From an uncultured bacterium (GTDB taxonomy: Bacteria; Desulfobacterota; Syntrophorhabdia; Syntrophorhabdales; JANXAF01), in contig CALKEQ010000006.1 of NCBI GenBank assembly GCA_938084905.1, forward strand, positions 1 to 64,000: 64,000 bases of DNA. The letters are read 5' to 3'. Below the pieces are notes generated by a model that was not told the DNA's origin, did no database searches, and saw nothing but the letters and a program-made list of their open reading frames with translations. Position 1 is the first letter of the stretch. Each line of letters starts with the position of its first letter. This document shows positions 16,418 to 25,240 of this stretch, piece by piece. The translations under genes were made by a program, and so were the position numbers.

Positions 16418-18936
16418 CAGAGAAAAAAAGACTCTTTCTCGTAGACGGGAACTCCTTCCTTTACAGGGCCTATTTCGCAACTCCTTATCTGGCCACATCC
16501 AGAGGCCTTCCTACAAACGCCACATATGCGATGACGAATATGATTCTCAAGTTGTTAAAAGAGAAGAAACCTGACTTCCTCCTCGTCATATTCGATTCTA
16601 AGGTTCCTTCCTTCAGACATGCCATATCAAGGGAATACAAGGCTCAAAGAAAGCCTATGCCTCAGAGCCTTTCTGTCCAAATCCCCTATGTGAAGTCCAT
16701 AATTGAGGCCCTTGGTATCCCCATAATTGAGATTGAAGGGTATGAGGCGGATGACATAATAGGAACAATAGTCGAAAAGATGAGGAATGAGCCTCTGGAG
16801 ATTTACATCGTCACAGGAGATAAAGATCTCATGCAGGTCGTACGGAACAACGTCTACATCTATGACACAATGAGAAACATGATTTACGGAGAAAGGGAAG
16901 TTTTTGAAAGATTTGGGGTTGGGCCATCGCAGATTTGCGATTTTTTAGCCTTGGCTGGAGATTCGATAGACAACATCCCAGGTGTTCCTGGAATCGGAAA
17001 AAAGACAGCCCAGATTCTCATTGAAAAGTTTGGAACGATTGAAAAGATTTACGAGAGAATCGAAGAGATAGATAAGGATTCCATAAGGGAGAAGCTCCTC
17101 AAAGGGAAGGAGGCGGCTTTTCTGAGTAAAGAACTGGCAACTATAAGAAGGGATGTGGAAATAGGTGAGTTGGACTTGAATGCTAAGAAAGAACCGGACT
17201 TAAAAAAACTGAAGAGTCTTTTTCGGGAGCTTGAGTTCAGTTCGCTATATAAGGAGATTCAGATTGAAGAGCATGTGGAATTAAGATGGGATGAAATTGA
17301 AGTGGAAAAAATAGGTCTTGAGAAGGTTTCAGTTTTCGCCAACTTTCAAACAGGACCAGGTCAATTTCCTAAGCTTTCAAGTTTCGCAATCTACGATGGC
17401 CAAAAGGTAAGCTATTCGGAAAAAAGGGAAGAGATGGAGAGGATACTGAATGGGGCGAAGGAATTGGTTCTTCACAATTCGAAAGATTTTCTCCTTGCCG
17501 GATTTGATTTGGATCTTAATAAGACCTTTGACGTTATGCTTTCCTCCTATCTCCTCAATCCATTAAAGAAGGATCTCACACCTTCTGCTGTGATAAGCGA
17601 GTATTTGGAGATAGATATAAAGGGTGAAAGTGGCAAAGCTCAATATTTTGAGATCGCAAAGGCTCTTCACAAATTGAAAGAAGTACTCACACTAAAAATG
17701 GAGGAGTTAGATCTGAAGTCTCTCTATTACAACGTGGAGATGCCACTTGTTGAGGTCATATCTGAGATGGAAAAGACGGGCATTAAATTGGATCCTGTGA
17801 AGCTTATGGATTTTTCTCGCGAACTTGGAGATAGAATTGAAAGGCTAACAAAAAGTATCTACGAGTTGTCGGGAGTCGAGTTCAACTTGAACTCACCCCA
17901 GCAACTATCGAAGGTGCTCTTCCACATACTCAAACTGCGCCCAGTAAAAAGAACGAAGAAGGGCTACTCTACAGACATGGAGGTGCTTGAAGAATTAATA
18001 GATGAACATCCGATCGTCAGGCTTCTCCTTGAGTATAGAACACTGAGCAAACTGAAGAGTACGTATATCGATACCCTTCCAGGATGGATAAATCCAAAGA
18101 CGAAAAGGATCCACGCTTCCTTCAATCAGATGAACGTTGCAACTGGTAGGCTGAGCACGAGTAATCCAAATCTTCAGAATATCCCTATAAGGGGGGAGGA
18201 AGGGAAAAAGATAAGAGAGGCTTTCATAGCTGAAGAAGGGTTTTTGCTGATGTCTTCAGATTACTCCCAAATTGAACTTAGGATTCTTGCGCATCTTTCC
18301 AAAGATGAGGCCCTACTTGATGCATTTATGAGAGGGGAGGACATCCACAACGAAGTTGCGGCTCAGTTTTTCGGGGTCAAAAAGGAGGAGATTACACCTG
18401 ATATGAGGAGGGTGGCAAAGGTTGTGAATTTTGGGATCATATATGGAATAAGCGCTTACGGGCTGGCGAAGGAGCTAGGTATATCACAAGGGGAGGCTCA
18501 GAGATACATAGATGAGTACTTTAAGGTCCATAAAGGTGTAAAGGAATACATGGAGAGAGTTGTAAAAGATGCAGAGGAAAAAGGCTACGTAAAAACACTT
18601 TACGGAAGGATAAGGTACATTCCCGAACTTTTCAGTCCAGACCCAAAAGTGAGACAGCTAGGTATAAGAGAAGCCATGAACACTCCAATTCAGGGAACTG
18701 CAGCTGACATCATAAAACTCGCAATGGTTAATATTCATAGAAGAAAGAAGAGTCTGGGACTCTCATCAAGGCTTGTTCTTCAGATTCACGATGAACTTCT
18801 CTTTGAAGTGAAGGAGGAAGAGAAGGAGATAATGGAGGAATTGGTAAAAGAAGAGATGGAGAAAGTTGTCAATCTCATCGTCCCATTAAAGGTATCCTTG
18901 GGCTTTGGGAAGAATTGGGCAGAGGCAAAGAGTTAG
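16414..18936 (+). CDS. polA: DNA polymerase I
   Basis: 840 aa. The order is a 5'-3' exonuclease domain (about 1-290, with GDKDLMQV and the helix-hairpin-helix GVPGIGKKTA), a 3'-5' exonuclease-like domain (about 300-440) and the polymerase domain with motif A SSDYSQIELR, motif B RRVAKVVNFGIIYG and motif C QIHDELLFE. The Exo I acidic motif is replaced by FANFQ, so proofreading is probably lost, as in Taq. It fills gaps in repair and replaces RNA primers. The stop overlaps convergent uvrD by 4 nt (TTAG). Confidence 0.97.
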   Translation: MTEKKRLFLVDGNSFLYRAYFATPYLATSRGLPTNATYAMTNMILKLLKEKKPDFLLVIFDSKVPSFRHAISREYKAQRKPMPQSLSVQIPYVKSIIEALGIPIIEIEGYEADDIIGTIVEKMRNEPLEIYIVTGDKDLMQVVRNNVYIYDTMRNMIYGEREVFERFGVGPSQICDFLALAGDSIDNIPGVPGIGKKTAQILIEKFGTIEKIYERIEEIDKDSIREKLLKGKEAAFLSKELATIRRDVEIGELDLNAKKEPDLKKLKSLFRELEFSSLYKEIQIEEHVELRWDEIEVEKIGLEKVSVFANFQTGPGQFPKLSSFAIYDGQKVSYSEKREEMERILNGAKELVLHNSKDFLLAGFDLDLNKTFDVMLSSYLLNPLKKDLTPSAVISEYLEIDIKGESGKAQYFEIAKALHKLKEVLTLKMEELDLKSLYYNVEMPLVEVISEMEKTGIKLDPVKLMDFSRELGDRIERLTKSIYELSGVEFNLNSPQQLSKVLFHILKLRPVKRTKKGYSTDMEVLEELIDEHPIVRLLLEYRTLSKLKSTYIDTLPGWINPKTKRIHASFNQMNVATGRLSTSNPNLQNIPIRGEEGKKIREAFIAEEGFLLMSSDYSQIELRILAHLSKDEALLDAFMRGEDIHNEVAAQFFGVKKEEITPDMRRVAKVVNFGIIYGISAYGLAKELGISQGEAQRYIDEYFKVHKGVKEYMERVVKDAEEKGYVKTLYGRIRYIPELFSPDPKVRQLGIREAMNTPIQGTAADIIKLAMVNIHRRKKSLGLSSRLVLQIHDELLFEVKEEEKEIMEELVKEEMEKVVNLIVPLKVSLGFGKNWAEAKS

Positions 18937-20918
18937 TTGCTTTCAGACACGTCCCATTCCTCGTAGACTGAGGTGTCCAGTTCTGTTATGAATCTTGAAG
19001 GCTTGAGTATGACGTAGCCAAAATGCTTCTCGTAGTAGACCATGGGATAGCATATGTAAAGCTCGTCCATTGCCCTTGTAGCTGCAACGTAAAATAATCT
19101 TCTTTCCTCCTCTATCCCATCTTCATCCATTGACTTGGAATTTGGAAACCTTCCCTCTGCGCACCAGACAACGAAAACGACCTTCCATTCGAGACCTTTT
19201 GCCTGATGTATAGTACTTAAGATCACCCTTTCGTCTGTAACTCCAGGATGTATTATCTCCTCTCCACTTGCGCCACTCATAAGGGAGAGTTCGGAGAGGA
19301 AGTCCTCCACAGAATGGTACTTACTTGCAAAATTGGCAAGCTGTATAAGATCATCAAGCCTCGATTCGTAATCTGGATAGTTGTACCTCATGTAGTCCCC
19401 GTATACTCTTCCAACAACCGTATTTATCATATCGGCAGGAGCCTCTTTCTCTTTTAGTTCCTTTAGTTCTGCGAAAAGGCTTGACCAAGTATCTATCGTA
19501 TCCTTGCTTAATCTCTTGAAGCTCTCTCCTATTTTCTTCTGAGTGAAAAGATCGATTGGGTTAGTGGTGGCCTGAATACGCTCAAAAATCTGTTCTGCAG
19601 TTCTCTTTCCAACCTTTGGGAATATCTTTAAAAGTCTTTTCCAAGAAATCTCATCCTTTTCATTCACAAAAACTCGGAGGAAGGAGATTACGTCCTTAAT
19701 GTGGGCCTGTTCAAAGAACTTAAGGCCACTTCTAATCTCAAAGGGTATGTCCCTTCTTGTAAGCTCCATCTGGATTTCCATTGAGTGGTAATGAGCCCTG
19801 TAAAGGACTGCAATCTGATTTAAGGGAACACCTTCGTCCCTTAATTCGAGTATTCTCTGGGCAACAAATTCTGCCTGCTGAATTACGTCCCTGAGAGCTG
19901 TAACAACAGGAGATGGCCCGTGAGGCTTTACACTCTTTAAATTCTTATGAAACTGCTTTTTGTTGTGGGAAATGGACTCATTGGCAAAATTGAGTATTTC
20001 AGGGGTGCTTCTGTAATTTGTCTCAAGTTTGTAAATTGTACAGTCCGTGTACCTTTTTGGAAAATCGAAAACGTTTCGAAAATCTGCTCCTCTGAATGAG
20101 TAGATACTTTGGGCATCATCCCCAACAACCATCACGTTTCTGTTTATCATTCCAATGAGATCTATTATTTCCGCCTGAATCTTGTTCGTATCCTGGTACT
20201 CATCAACCAGGATATATGAGAACCTTTTGGCGTAATATTTTCGTAAGTCTTCATTCTCCGCCAGTATCCTGTACCAGTAGTGTAGAAGATCATCAAAATC
20301 TACCGCGTTTATCTCTAATTTCTTTCTTGAGTATTTCTCGTAGACAGCTTCGATCTCATCCTTAAGATGGTAAAAGTAAGGGTACCTCTCAATTATGGCC
20401 CCCTCTATCCCGCCCATTGTATTTATCGCATAACTGAAAATCTCCCTCAGTATGGCTCCCTTTGGGAATCTAATTTCCCTTCCCGAAAGCCCCATCTCCT
20501 TGAGAACGATCTCTATAAGGTCCTTTGCATCCTCGTTATCGAGGATGGTAAATCCTTTTTTCAGTCCTACAAGTTCCGCATGAGATCTTAAGATCATGTT
20601 TCCAATGTGATGGAACGTTCCTCCCCATACGTACCTTGTGTCCATTTTGAGCAGGTGTTCGACCCTGTGTAACATTTCGCTTGCCGCCTTATTGGTAAAT
20701 GTGAGAAGAAGTATGTTTTGGGGTTGGATCCCATTTTCCAGAAGGTAAGCTACCCGATATGTGACAACTCTCGTCTTACCACTTCCAGCACCAGCTATGA
20801 CAAGAACAGGACCCTCCTTATGGGTAACCACTTTTATCTGTTCCTCGTTTAATTCCTTTTCGTAATTGATGGAGGCCCTTTTGGGAGAGGTGTCCCGGTA
20901 AAGGAGGTACTTTTTCAT
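18933..20918 (-). CDS. UvrD/PcrA/Rep-family DNA helicase
   Basis: 661 aa. SF1 helicase motifs are all visible: LNEEQ at the Q site, Walker A AGAGSGKTRV, motif II VDEYQDTN, GDDAQSIYSFRGA, LETNYRS, and the C-terminal TIHQAKGLEW and VAATRAM. It unwinds DNA in repair or replication restart. The ATG at 20918 is preferred over an in-frame TTG at 20936, since a promoter -10 box ends 7 nt before it and no Shine-Dalgarno exists, which suggests a leaderless message. It is shorter at the C-terminus than E. coli UvrD (about 720 aa) and lacks the usual basic tail. Confidence 0.92.
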   Translation of the reverse strand: MKKYLLYRDTSPKRASINYEKELNEEQIKVVTHKEGPVLVIAGAGSGKTRVVTYRVAYLLENGIQPQNILLLTFTNKAASEMLHRVEHLLKMDTRYVWGGTFHHIGNMILRSHAELVGLKKGFTILDNEDAKDLIEIVLKEMGLSGREIRFPKGAILREIFSYAINTMGGIEGAIIERYPYFYHLKDEIEAVYEKYSRKKLEINAVDFDDLLHYWYRILAENEDLRKYYAKRFSYILVDEYQDTNKIQAEIIDLIGMINRNVMVVGDDAQSIYSFRGADFRNVFDFPKRYTDCTIYKLETNYRSTPEILNFANESISHNKKQFHKNLKSVKPHGPSPVVTALRDVIQQAEFVAQRILELRDEGVPLNQIAVLYRAHYHSMEIQMELTRRDIPFEIRSGLKFFEQAHIKDVISFLRVFVNEKDEISWKRLLKIFPKVGKRTAEQIFERIQATTNPIDLFTQKKIGESFKRLSKDTIDTWSSLFAELKELKEKEAPADMINTVVGRVYGDYMRYNYPDYESRLDDLIQLANFASKYHSVEDFLSELSLMSGASGEEIIHPGVTDERVILSTIHQAKGLEWKVVFVVWCAEGRFPNSKSMDEDGIEEERRLFYVAATRAMDELYICYPMVYYEKHFGYVILKPSRFITELDTSVYEEWDVSESN

Positions 20919-20925
20919 TTGATAA

Positions 20926-20955
20926 ATTATGATCAAAGGTTTTAGGCGGTGTCAA
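20926..20955 (-). promoter_or_regulatory. Promoter of the uvrD-like gene (leaderless)
   Basis: On the minus strand a consensus TTGACA (20950-20955), 18-nt spacer, and CATAAT (20926-20931). The -10 ends 7 nt before the ATG at 20918, so transcription should start at or next to the start codon. Confidence 0.7.
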
Positions 20956-20989
20956 GGAGCCTAAGTCCTTTTTTTTGGAGGGAGAGATG

Positions 20990-21019
20990 TTGCCAAAAAA
21001 GGGGAATAGGTGGTAAATA
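20990..21019 (+). promoter_or_regulatory. Possible promoter of nadK-recN operon (leaderless)
   Basis: TTGCCA (20990-20995), 18-nt spacer, TAAATA (21014-21019). The -10 ends 7 nt before GTG at 21027, the best nadK start by protein length. Confidence 0.42.
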
Positions 21020-21026
21020 TGTCTCT

Positions 21027-21884
21027 GTGCAAACGAAGGAAATCCATATAGTCTGTAAAAGGGGTAAGGAGGAATCCCTAAAGATCGCAAAGGAGCTGAT
21101 TGAGAAATTTGGAAGCCTCTGCGAAATCAAACTCGATGATACCTCAGCAGCTCATCTAAACTACGAAAAAAAAGTGGAAATGGAGGAAGTTGGAAAGGGT
21201 GCTGATGTTATAATCGTACTCGGAGGAGATGGTACTCTGCTTAGCGTTTCAAGAAGCTCAGTTGGGAGAGAGGTTCCCATTTTAGGTGTCAACCTTGGGG
21301 GCCTTGGCTTCCTCACAGAGATTAGCGTGGAGGAACTTCATCAGATTTTCAACGAGATCCTTTCAGGGAGGATAAACGTCTCGAACAGGATGATGCTAAA
21401 TGTGAAAGTTGAGAGAAAAAAGGAGTCCATACTCGAATTTCACGTTCTAAACGACGCTGTGATAACAAAAGATGCCCTGGCACGTATAATTGAAATAGAA
21501 ACTTACGTTGACGACGAGTACCTCACAACTTACAGGGCTGATGGTGTCATATTCTCAACCCCTACAGGATCAACGGGATACTGTCTTTCTGCAGGAGGAC
21601 CCATACTTTATCCTTCCATAAAAAACATAGTTATTGCACCGATCTGTCCCCACACTCTCACCATGAGGCCACTCATTCTCCCTGATGACGTTGTGATTAG
21701 GGCCGTTTTGAAGTCAAAGGATGAGAGGGTTATCCTAACCCTTGATGGACAGGTGGGATTTGCCCTCGAATACGGCGATGAGGTGATCATAAAAAGGTCG
21801 CCCATTCTCACAAAGCTCATAAAATCTCCAAATAAGGGGTACTTTGAAATCCTAAGGACAAAGCTAAAATGGGGCGAAAGGTAA
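21027..21884 (+). CDS. nadK: NAD kinase
   Basis: 285 aa from the GTG at 21027, the normal family length; the frame is open further upstream to 20949, but that extension is rich in Cys and Arg and not NadK-like. It phosphorylates NAD to NADP. The GGDGTLL motif, the LGFLTE motif, the NDAVITK loop and DGVIFSTPTGSTGY are all present. It is first in a unit with recN, whose ATG follows the TAA directly. Confidence 0.92.
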   Translation: MQTKEIHIVCKRGKEESLKIAKELIEKFGSLCEIKLDDTSAAHLNYEKKVEMEEVGKGADVIIVLGGDGTLLSVSRSSVGREVPILGVNLGGLGFLTEISVEELHQIFNEILSGRINVSNRMMLNVKVERKKESILEFHVLNDAVITKDALARIIEIETYVDDEYLTTYRADGVIFSTPTGSTGYCLSAGGPILYPSIKNIVIAPICPHTLTMRPLILPDDVVIRAVLKSKDERVILTLDGQVGFALEYGDEVIIKRSPILTKLIKSPNKGYFEILRTKLKWGER

Positions 21885-23489
21885 ATGCTCTCCTATCTAA
21901 AGATTAAGAACCTTGCAATAATCGATGATCTGGAAGTTGAATTCGAGGATGGCCTCAACGTGATTACAGGAGAGACTGGAGCGGGAAAGTCGATTATAAT
22001 AAACTCAATTGGTGCCCTTGTTTCTTCAAAGGTTCCACGTGAACTTTTAAAACAGGATGCGGACTACGGCGAAATAACTGCCCAGTTTTTCAAAGCTGGA
22101 AATGAGATAACTTTAAAAAGGATCTTTTTCCCTTCTGGAAGAACGAGGATATTTATTGATGGCGAGCCATGCCCTTACACAAAGCTCGAAGAGTTAGGCG
22201 AATCGCTCATTAACATTTACAGTCAGAACGAATACCAGAATCTTCTCGATAAGGAAAAGTACGTTGAACTTTTAGATGAGATGCTCAGCCTCGCTGAAGA
22301 GAGAAAGGCTCTGAAAGGGTATTTTTTAAAGTTGAAAGAGATGGAAGAAGAAACTAGCAAGATCTCAAATGACGTAAGGGTAAAGGACAAGGAGATCCCA
22401 TTTCTTGAATATGAGATACAGGAAATAGAGAGTGCTGCGATTGGTGAAAATGAAGAGGAGGAGCTTAAGGAAAAGTTGAGACTCCTAAGAGATTCAGAGA
22501 AGCTTCTTAAGGTCCTAAACGACCTTATAGATGGACTATACGAGGCTGAAAACAGTGTAAGTTCAACTGTGAAAAGGCTAATTACGGAAATGAAAGGGCT
22601 GACAAAAACTCCTAAGGTTGTTGCTCTTTTGGAGAAAATGGAATCGATTCGTCTCTCCGTTGAGGATATACTCATCGATGCAAGGGACCTTATGAGAAAA
22701 ATTGAGCTTCAAAGTGGTGAATTAAGGAAAATAGAAGAAAGACTGGCCAAGATCTACCTTATAAAAGAGAAGTACGGAAAAACGGTAGAAGAGATAAATC
22801 GGTACAAAGAGAAGGCAAAGGAGAGGCTTTCCTACCTCCTTAAGGTGAGTGAGGAACTGGAGAGGATAAATAGGGAGAAGGCTGAACTGGAAAAAAAGGT
22901 AAGGGAAATAGCTGAGAGGCTCTCAGAAAAGAGAAAAGAGGGAGCTCAAGAGGTTGAGAGGCTTCTAAAAGAAGAATTCGATCACCTTTCAATGAAGGGG
23001 GTAAGATTTAAGATATCGATTGCCCCTAAGGAGAGGCTAGATGAGAAGGGAAAAGATGATGTGGATTTTCTCATCTCAACAAACCCTGGCGAACCACTTA
23101 AGCCCCTTCGTAAGATAGCATCAGGGGGAGAGCTGTCAAGGATCATGCTTGCTCTGAAGAACGTAATGGGAAAGGGGGAGCCAAAAACTCTAATCTTCGA
23201 TGAAATAGACACCGGTATAGGGGGAAGGGTGGCTGAAATTGTGGGAAAGAGGTTAAGGGACCTCTCAAGGTTCCATCAGGTCATCTGCATTACCCATCTG
23301 CCCCAGATAGCAGCTTTAGGAGACCACCATTTCCTCGTGGAAAAAACATTTTCAGGCGAGAAAACCAAAGTCAGTGTGAGGAAGCTTAAAGGAGAAGAAA
23401 GGGTTCTTGAGATCGCGAGAATGATAAGTGGGGAACAGATAACTGAAAGGTCGATAAAGAAAGCGGAGGAGATGCTGAGATTTGGTTAG
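21885..23489 (+). CDS. recN: DNA repair protein RecN
   Basis: 534 aa, an SMC-like ATPase for double-strand-break repair. Walker A is TGETGAGKSIIINS; long coiled coils cover about 150-370; the signature SGGELSRIMLAL and Walker B LIFDEIDTGIGG follow, then ITHLPQIAALGD. The frame begins at the base after the nadK stop. The ATG has a purine-rich region upstream in nadK (GGGGCGAAAGG). Confidence 0.95.
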   Translation: MLSYLKIKNLAIIDDLEVEFEDGLNVITGETGAGKSIIINSIGALVSSKVPRELLKQDADYGEITAQFFKAGNEITLKRIFFPSGRTRIFIDGEPCPYTKLEELGESLINIYSQNEYQNLLDKEKYVELLDEMLSLAEERKALKGYFLKLKEMEEETSKISNDVRVKDKEIPFLEYEIQEIESAAIGENEEEELKEKLRLLRDSEKLLKVLNDLIDGLYEAENSVSSTVKRLITEMKGLTKTPKVVALLEKMESIRLSVEDILIDARDLMRKIELQSGELRKIEERLAKIYLIKEKYGKTVEEINRYKEKAKERLSYLLKVSEELERINREKAELEKKVREIAERLSEKRKEGAQEVERLLKEEFDHLSMKGVRFKISIAPKERLDEKGKDDVDFLISTNPGEPLKPLRKIASGGELSRIMLALKNVMGKGEPKTLIFDEIDTGIGGRVAEIVGKRLRDLSRFHQVICITHLPQIAALGDHHFLVEKTFSGEKTKVSVRKLKGEERVLEIARMISGEQITERSIKKAEEMLRFG

Positions 23490-23931
23490 GAAAGCTTACC
23501 CGCAGGACATAAGGTACATTCACAAAATAATAAACGCGGCAGCTGCAAAGGGAGAGATGCTCCCTAGATCACTAGCTGAGCTCTACGAGAATTTGAGGGA
23601 CTACGTTGTTTATGAGAAGAATGGAAAAATAATCGGTACAGGAGCACTCCACATCTGCTGGGAGGATCTCGCGGAGATAAGATCGGTGTGCGTTGTCAAA
23701 AAATGGAGAACATCCGGGGTTGGATCTGAGATCGTAAGGTATTTGATTAACGAGGCTAGGGAACTGAAAATAAAAAAGATCTTCCTCCTTACCTATCAGG
23801 AAGACTTCTTTTTGGGTCTAGGTTTTAAAAGGATTGATAAGAGGAATCTTCCCCAGAAAATATGGACTGAATGTGTGAGGTGTCCGAGATTTCCCGACTG
23901 TGACGAAAAGGCAATGATAATGGAGTTGTAG
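23482..23931 (+). CDS. GNAT N-acetyltransferase, short ArgA-type (N-acetylglutamate synthase-like)
   Basis: 149 aa. The sequence fits the stand-alone GNAT subgroup related to mycobacterial ArgA: GEMLPRSLAELYENL, the ALHICWEDLAEIRSV strand, the CoA loop with RTSGVGSEIV, LTYQEDFFLGLGF, and the C-terminal CVRCPRFPDCDEKAM. It probably makes N-acetylglutamate for arginine synthesis. The start is TTG at 23482, overlapping recN by 8 nt, with GGAGGAG 12 nt upstream. No other arg gene is nearby. Confidence 0.82.
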   Translation: MVRKAYPQDIRYIHKIINAAAAKGEMLPRSLAELYENLRDYVVYEKNGKIIGTGALHICWEDLAEIRSVCVVKKWRTSGVGSEIVRYLINEARELKIKKIFLLTYQEDFFLGLGFKRIDKRNLPQKIWTECVRCPRFPDCDEKAMIMEL

Positions 23932-23932
23932 G

Positions 23933-25237
23933 ATGGAGTTAGAAAAAATAAGAGAATTGGTGGAAAAAAAGTTCGATGCTTACGAGATCTTTTACCTTAA
24001 AGAGATCAAGAGGAAAGTAGAGTCCAGAAACTGTGAGATCTTTGGCGTTGAGATAAAGGAGGAAGAAGGGATCGCAGTAAGAGCCATAAATAAAGGTAAG
24101 CTTGCCTTCTCTTACACATTCAATCTTGATAAAGAAGGTGTATTAAAGCTCTTGGAAGATCTGGAAAGGATCTTTCCGTATCTCAATGAAGACGAGGCAA
24201 ATGGATTCCCAGAGTGGAGAAAGCCTGAGGAGTATCCAGAGCTTTCCCTTTACGACGCTCAGGGGCAAAAAATAGGAATGGAAGAGAAAGCCAAAGAACT
24301 AATAATGATGGAGGAGACTATACGGAAGGATAAGAGGATAGTTGCGACTAGGAATTGTGAGTTGACTGAAAAGTCAATCTTCGTCAAGATTGTGAACTCT
24401 TTTGGCCTTTCGGTCGAGTCGATGAAAACGATATATCTAGTTTCTGCCCTTGCCGTTGCAAAAGATGGAGAGGAAATTTCCTGGTGTGACCATACTTTTT
24501 CCCACAGGTTTTCTGATATTGACTTCTCAGGATTTGGAGAGATGATCAGGGAAAAGACACTCTCCTTCCTCTCCCCCATTAAGCTAAAAACGGGGATCTA
24601 CAGTGGAATTCTTTCACCAAGGGTTGCCTCCGATCTTTTGGGTGTTCTTTCAAATTCCTTTCTTGCAGAAAATCTTTATAAGGAAAAGACTAAGCTTAAG
24701 GGAAAGGTTAATGAAAAGGTTTTCTCAGAAGCTGTAAACATACTTAGTTCAGGGACTTTGGGAGCTTATTCCTTTCCATTTGATGGAGAGGGATCGCCTT
24801 CAAAGGAGGTTGAGGTGGTAAAAGATGGGTACTTTCTCACCTTTCTTTACGATTCATACTATGCCAATAAGCTTTGCGCTAAAACGACGGCAAATTGTGT
24901 AAGAAGTGGTATCACTGATATGCCAAGATGTGGCATCATTGGCATGTACATTGATAAAGGAAAGGGAAAAATTCAAGATATAGGAGAAGGAGAGATCCTT
25001 GTAGAGGATTTGATCGGGGTCCACACTGCCAATCCAATAACTGGAGATTTTTCTTTAGGTGCTGTTGGATTTTTAAAGAAAGGTGGTAGCCTTGTTCCAT
25101 TTCACGGTGTTATCATCTCAGGGAATATCTTCCAGGTCTTTCAGGATGTAAGGGAAGTTGGCGATGATCTTAAGTTTTACGGGAGGTACGGTTCACCATC
25201 CCTTTTCGTTACTTCACTCAGAATCAGTGGACTTTAA
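23933..25237 (+). CDS. pmbA: TldE/PmbA-family protein (TldD/TldE protease partner)
   Basis: 434 aa, the usual length. It matches the U62 family; the HExxxH metal motif of TldD is absent, as expected for the TldE/PmbA subunit, while the C-terminal region has VEDLIGVHTANPITGDFSLGA in outline and the conserved late Gly-rich turn. With TldD it processes small peptides. TldD is not in this window. It starts 1 nt after the preceding stop and is the last gene of the nadK unit. Confidence 0.85.
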   Translation: MELEKIRELVEKKFDAYEIFYLKEIKRKVESRNCEIFGVEIKEEEGIAVRAINKGKLAFSYTFNLDKEGVLKLLEDLERIFPYLNEDEANGFPEWRKPEEYPELSLYDAQGQKIGMEEKAKELIMMEETIRKDKRIVATRNCELTEKSIFVKIVNSFGLSVESMKTIYLVSALAVAKDGEEISWCDHTFSHRFSDIDFSGFGEMIREKTLSFLSPIKLKTGIYSGILSPRVASDLLGVLSNSFLAENLYKEKTKLKGKVNEKVFSEAVNILSSGTLGAYSFPFDGEGSPSKEVEVVKDGYFLTFLYDSYYANKLCAKTTANCVRSGITDMPRCGIIGMYIDKGKGKIQDIGEGEILVEDLIGVHTANPITGDFSLGAVGFLKKGGSLVPFHGVIISGNIFQVFQDVREVGDDLKFYGRYGSPSLFVTSLRISGL

Positions 25238-25240
25238 AAC

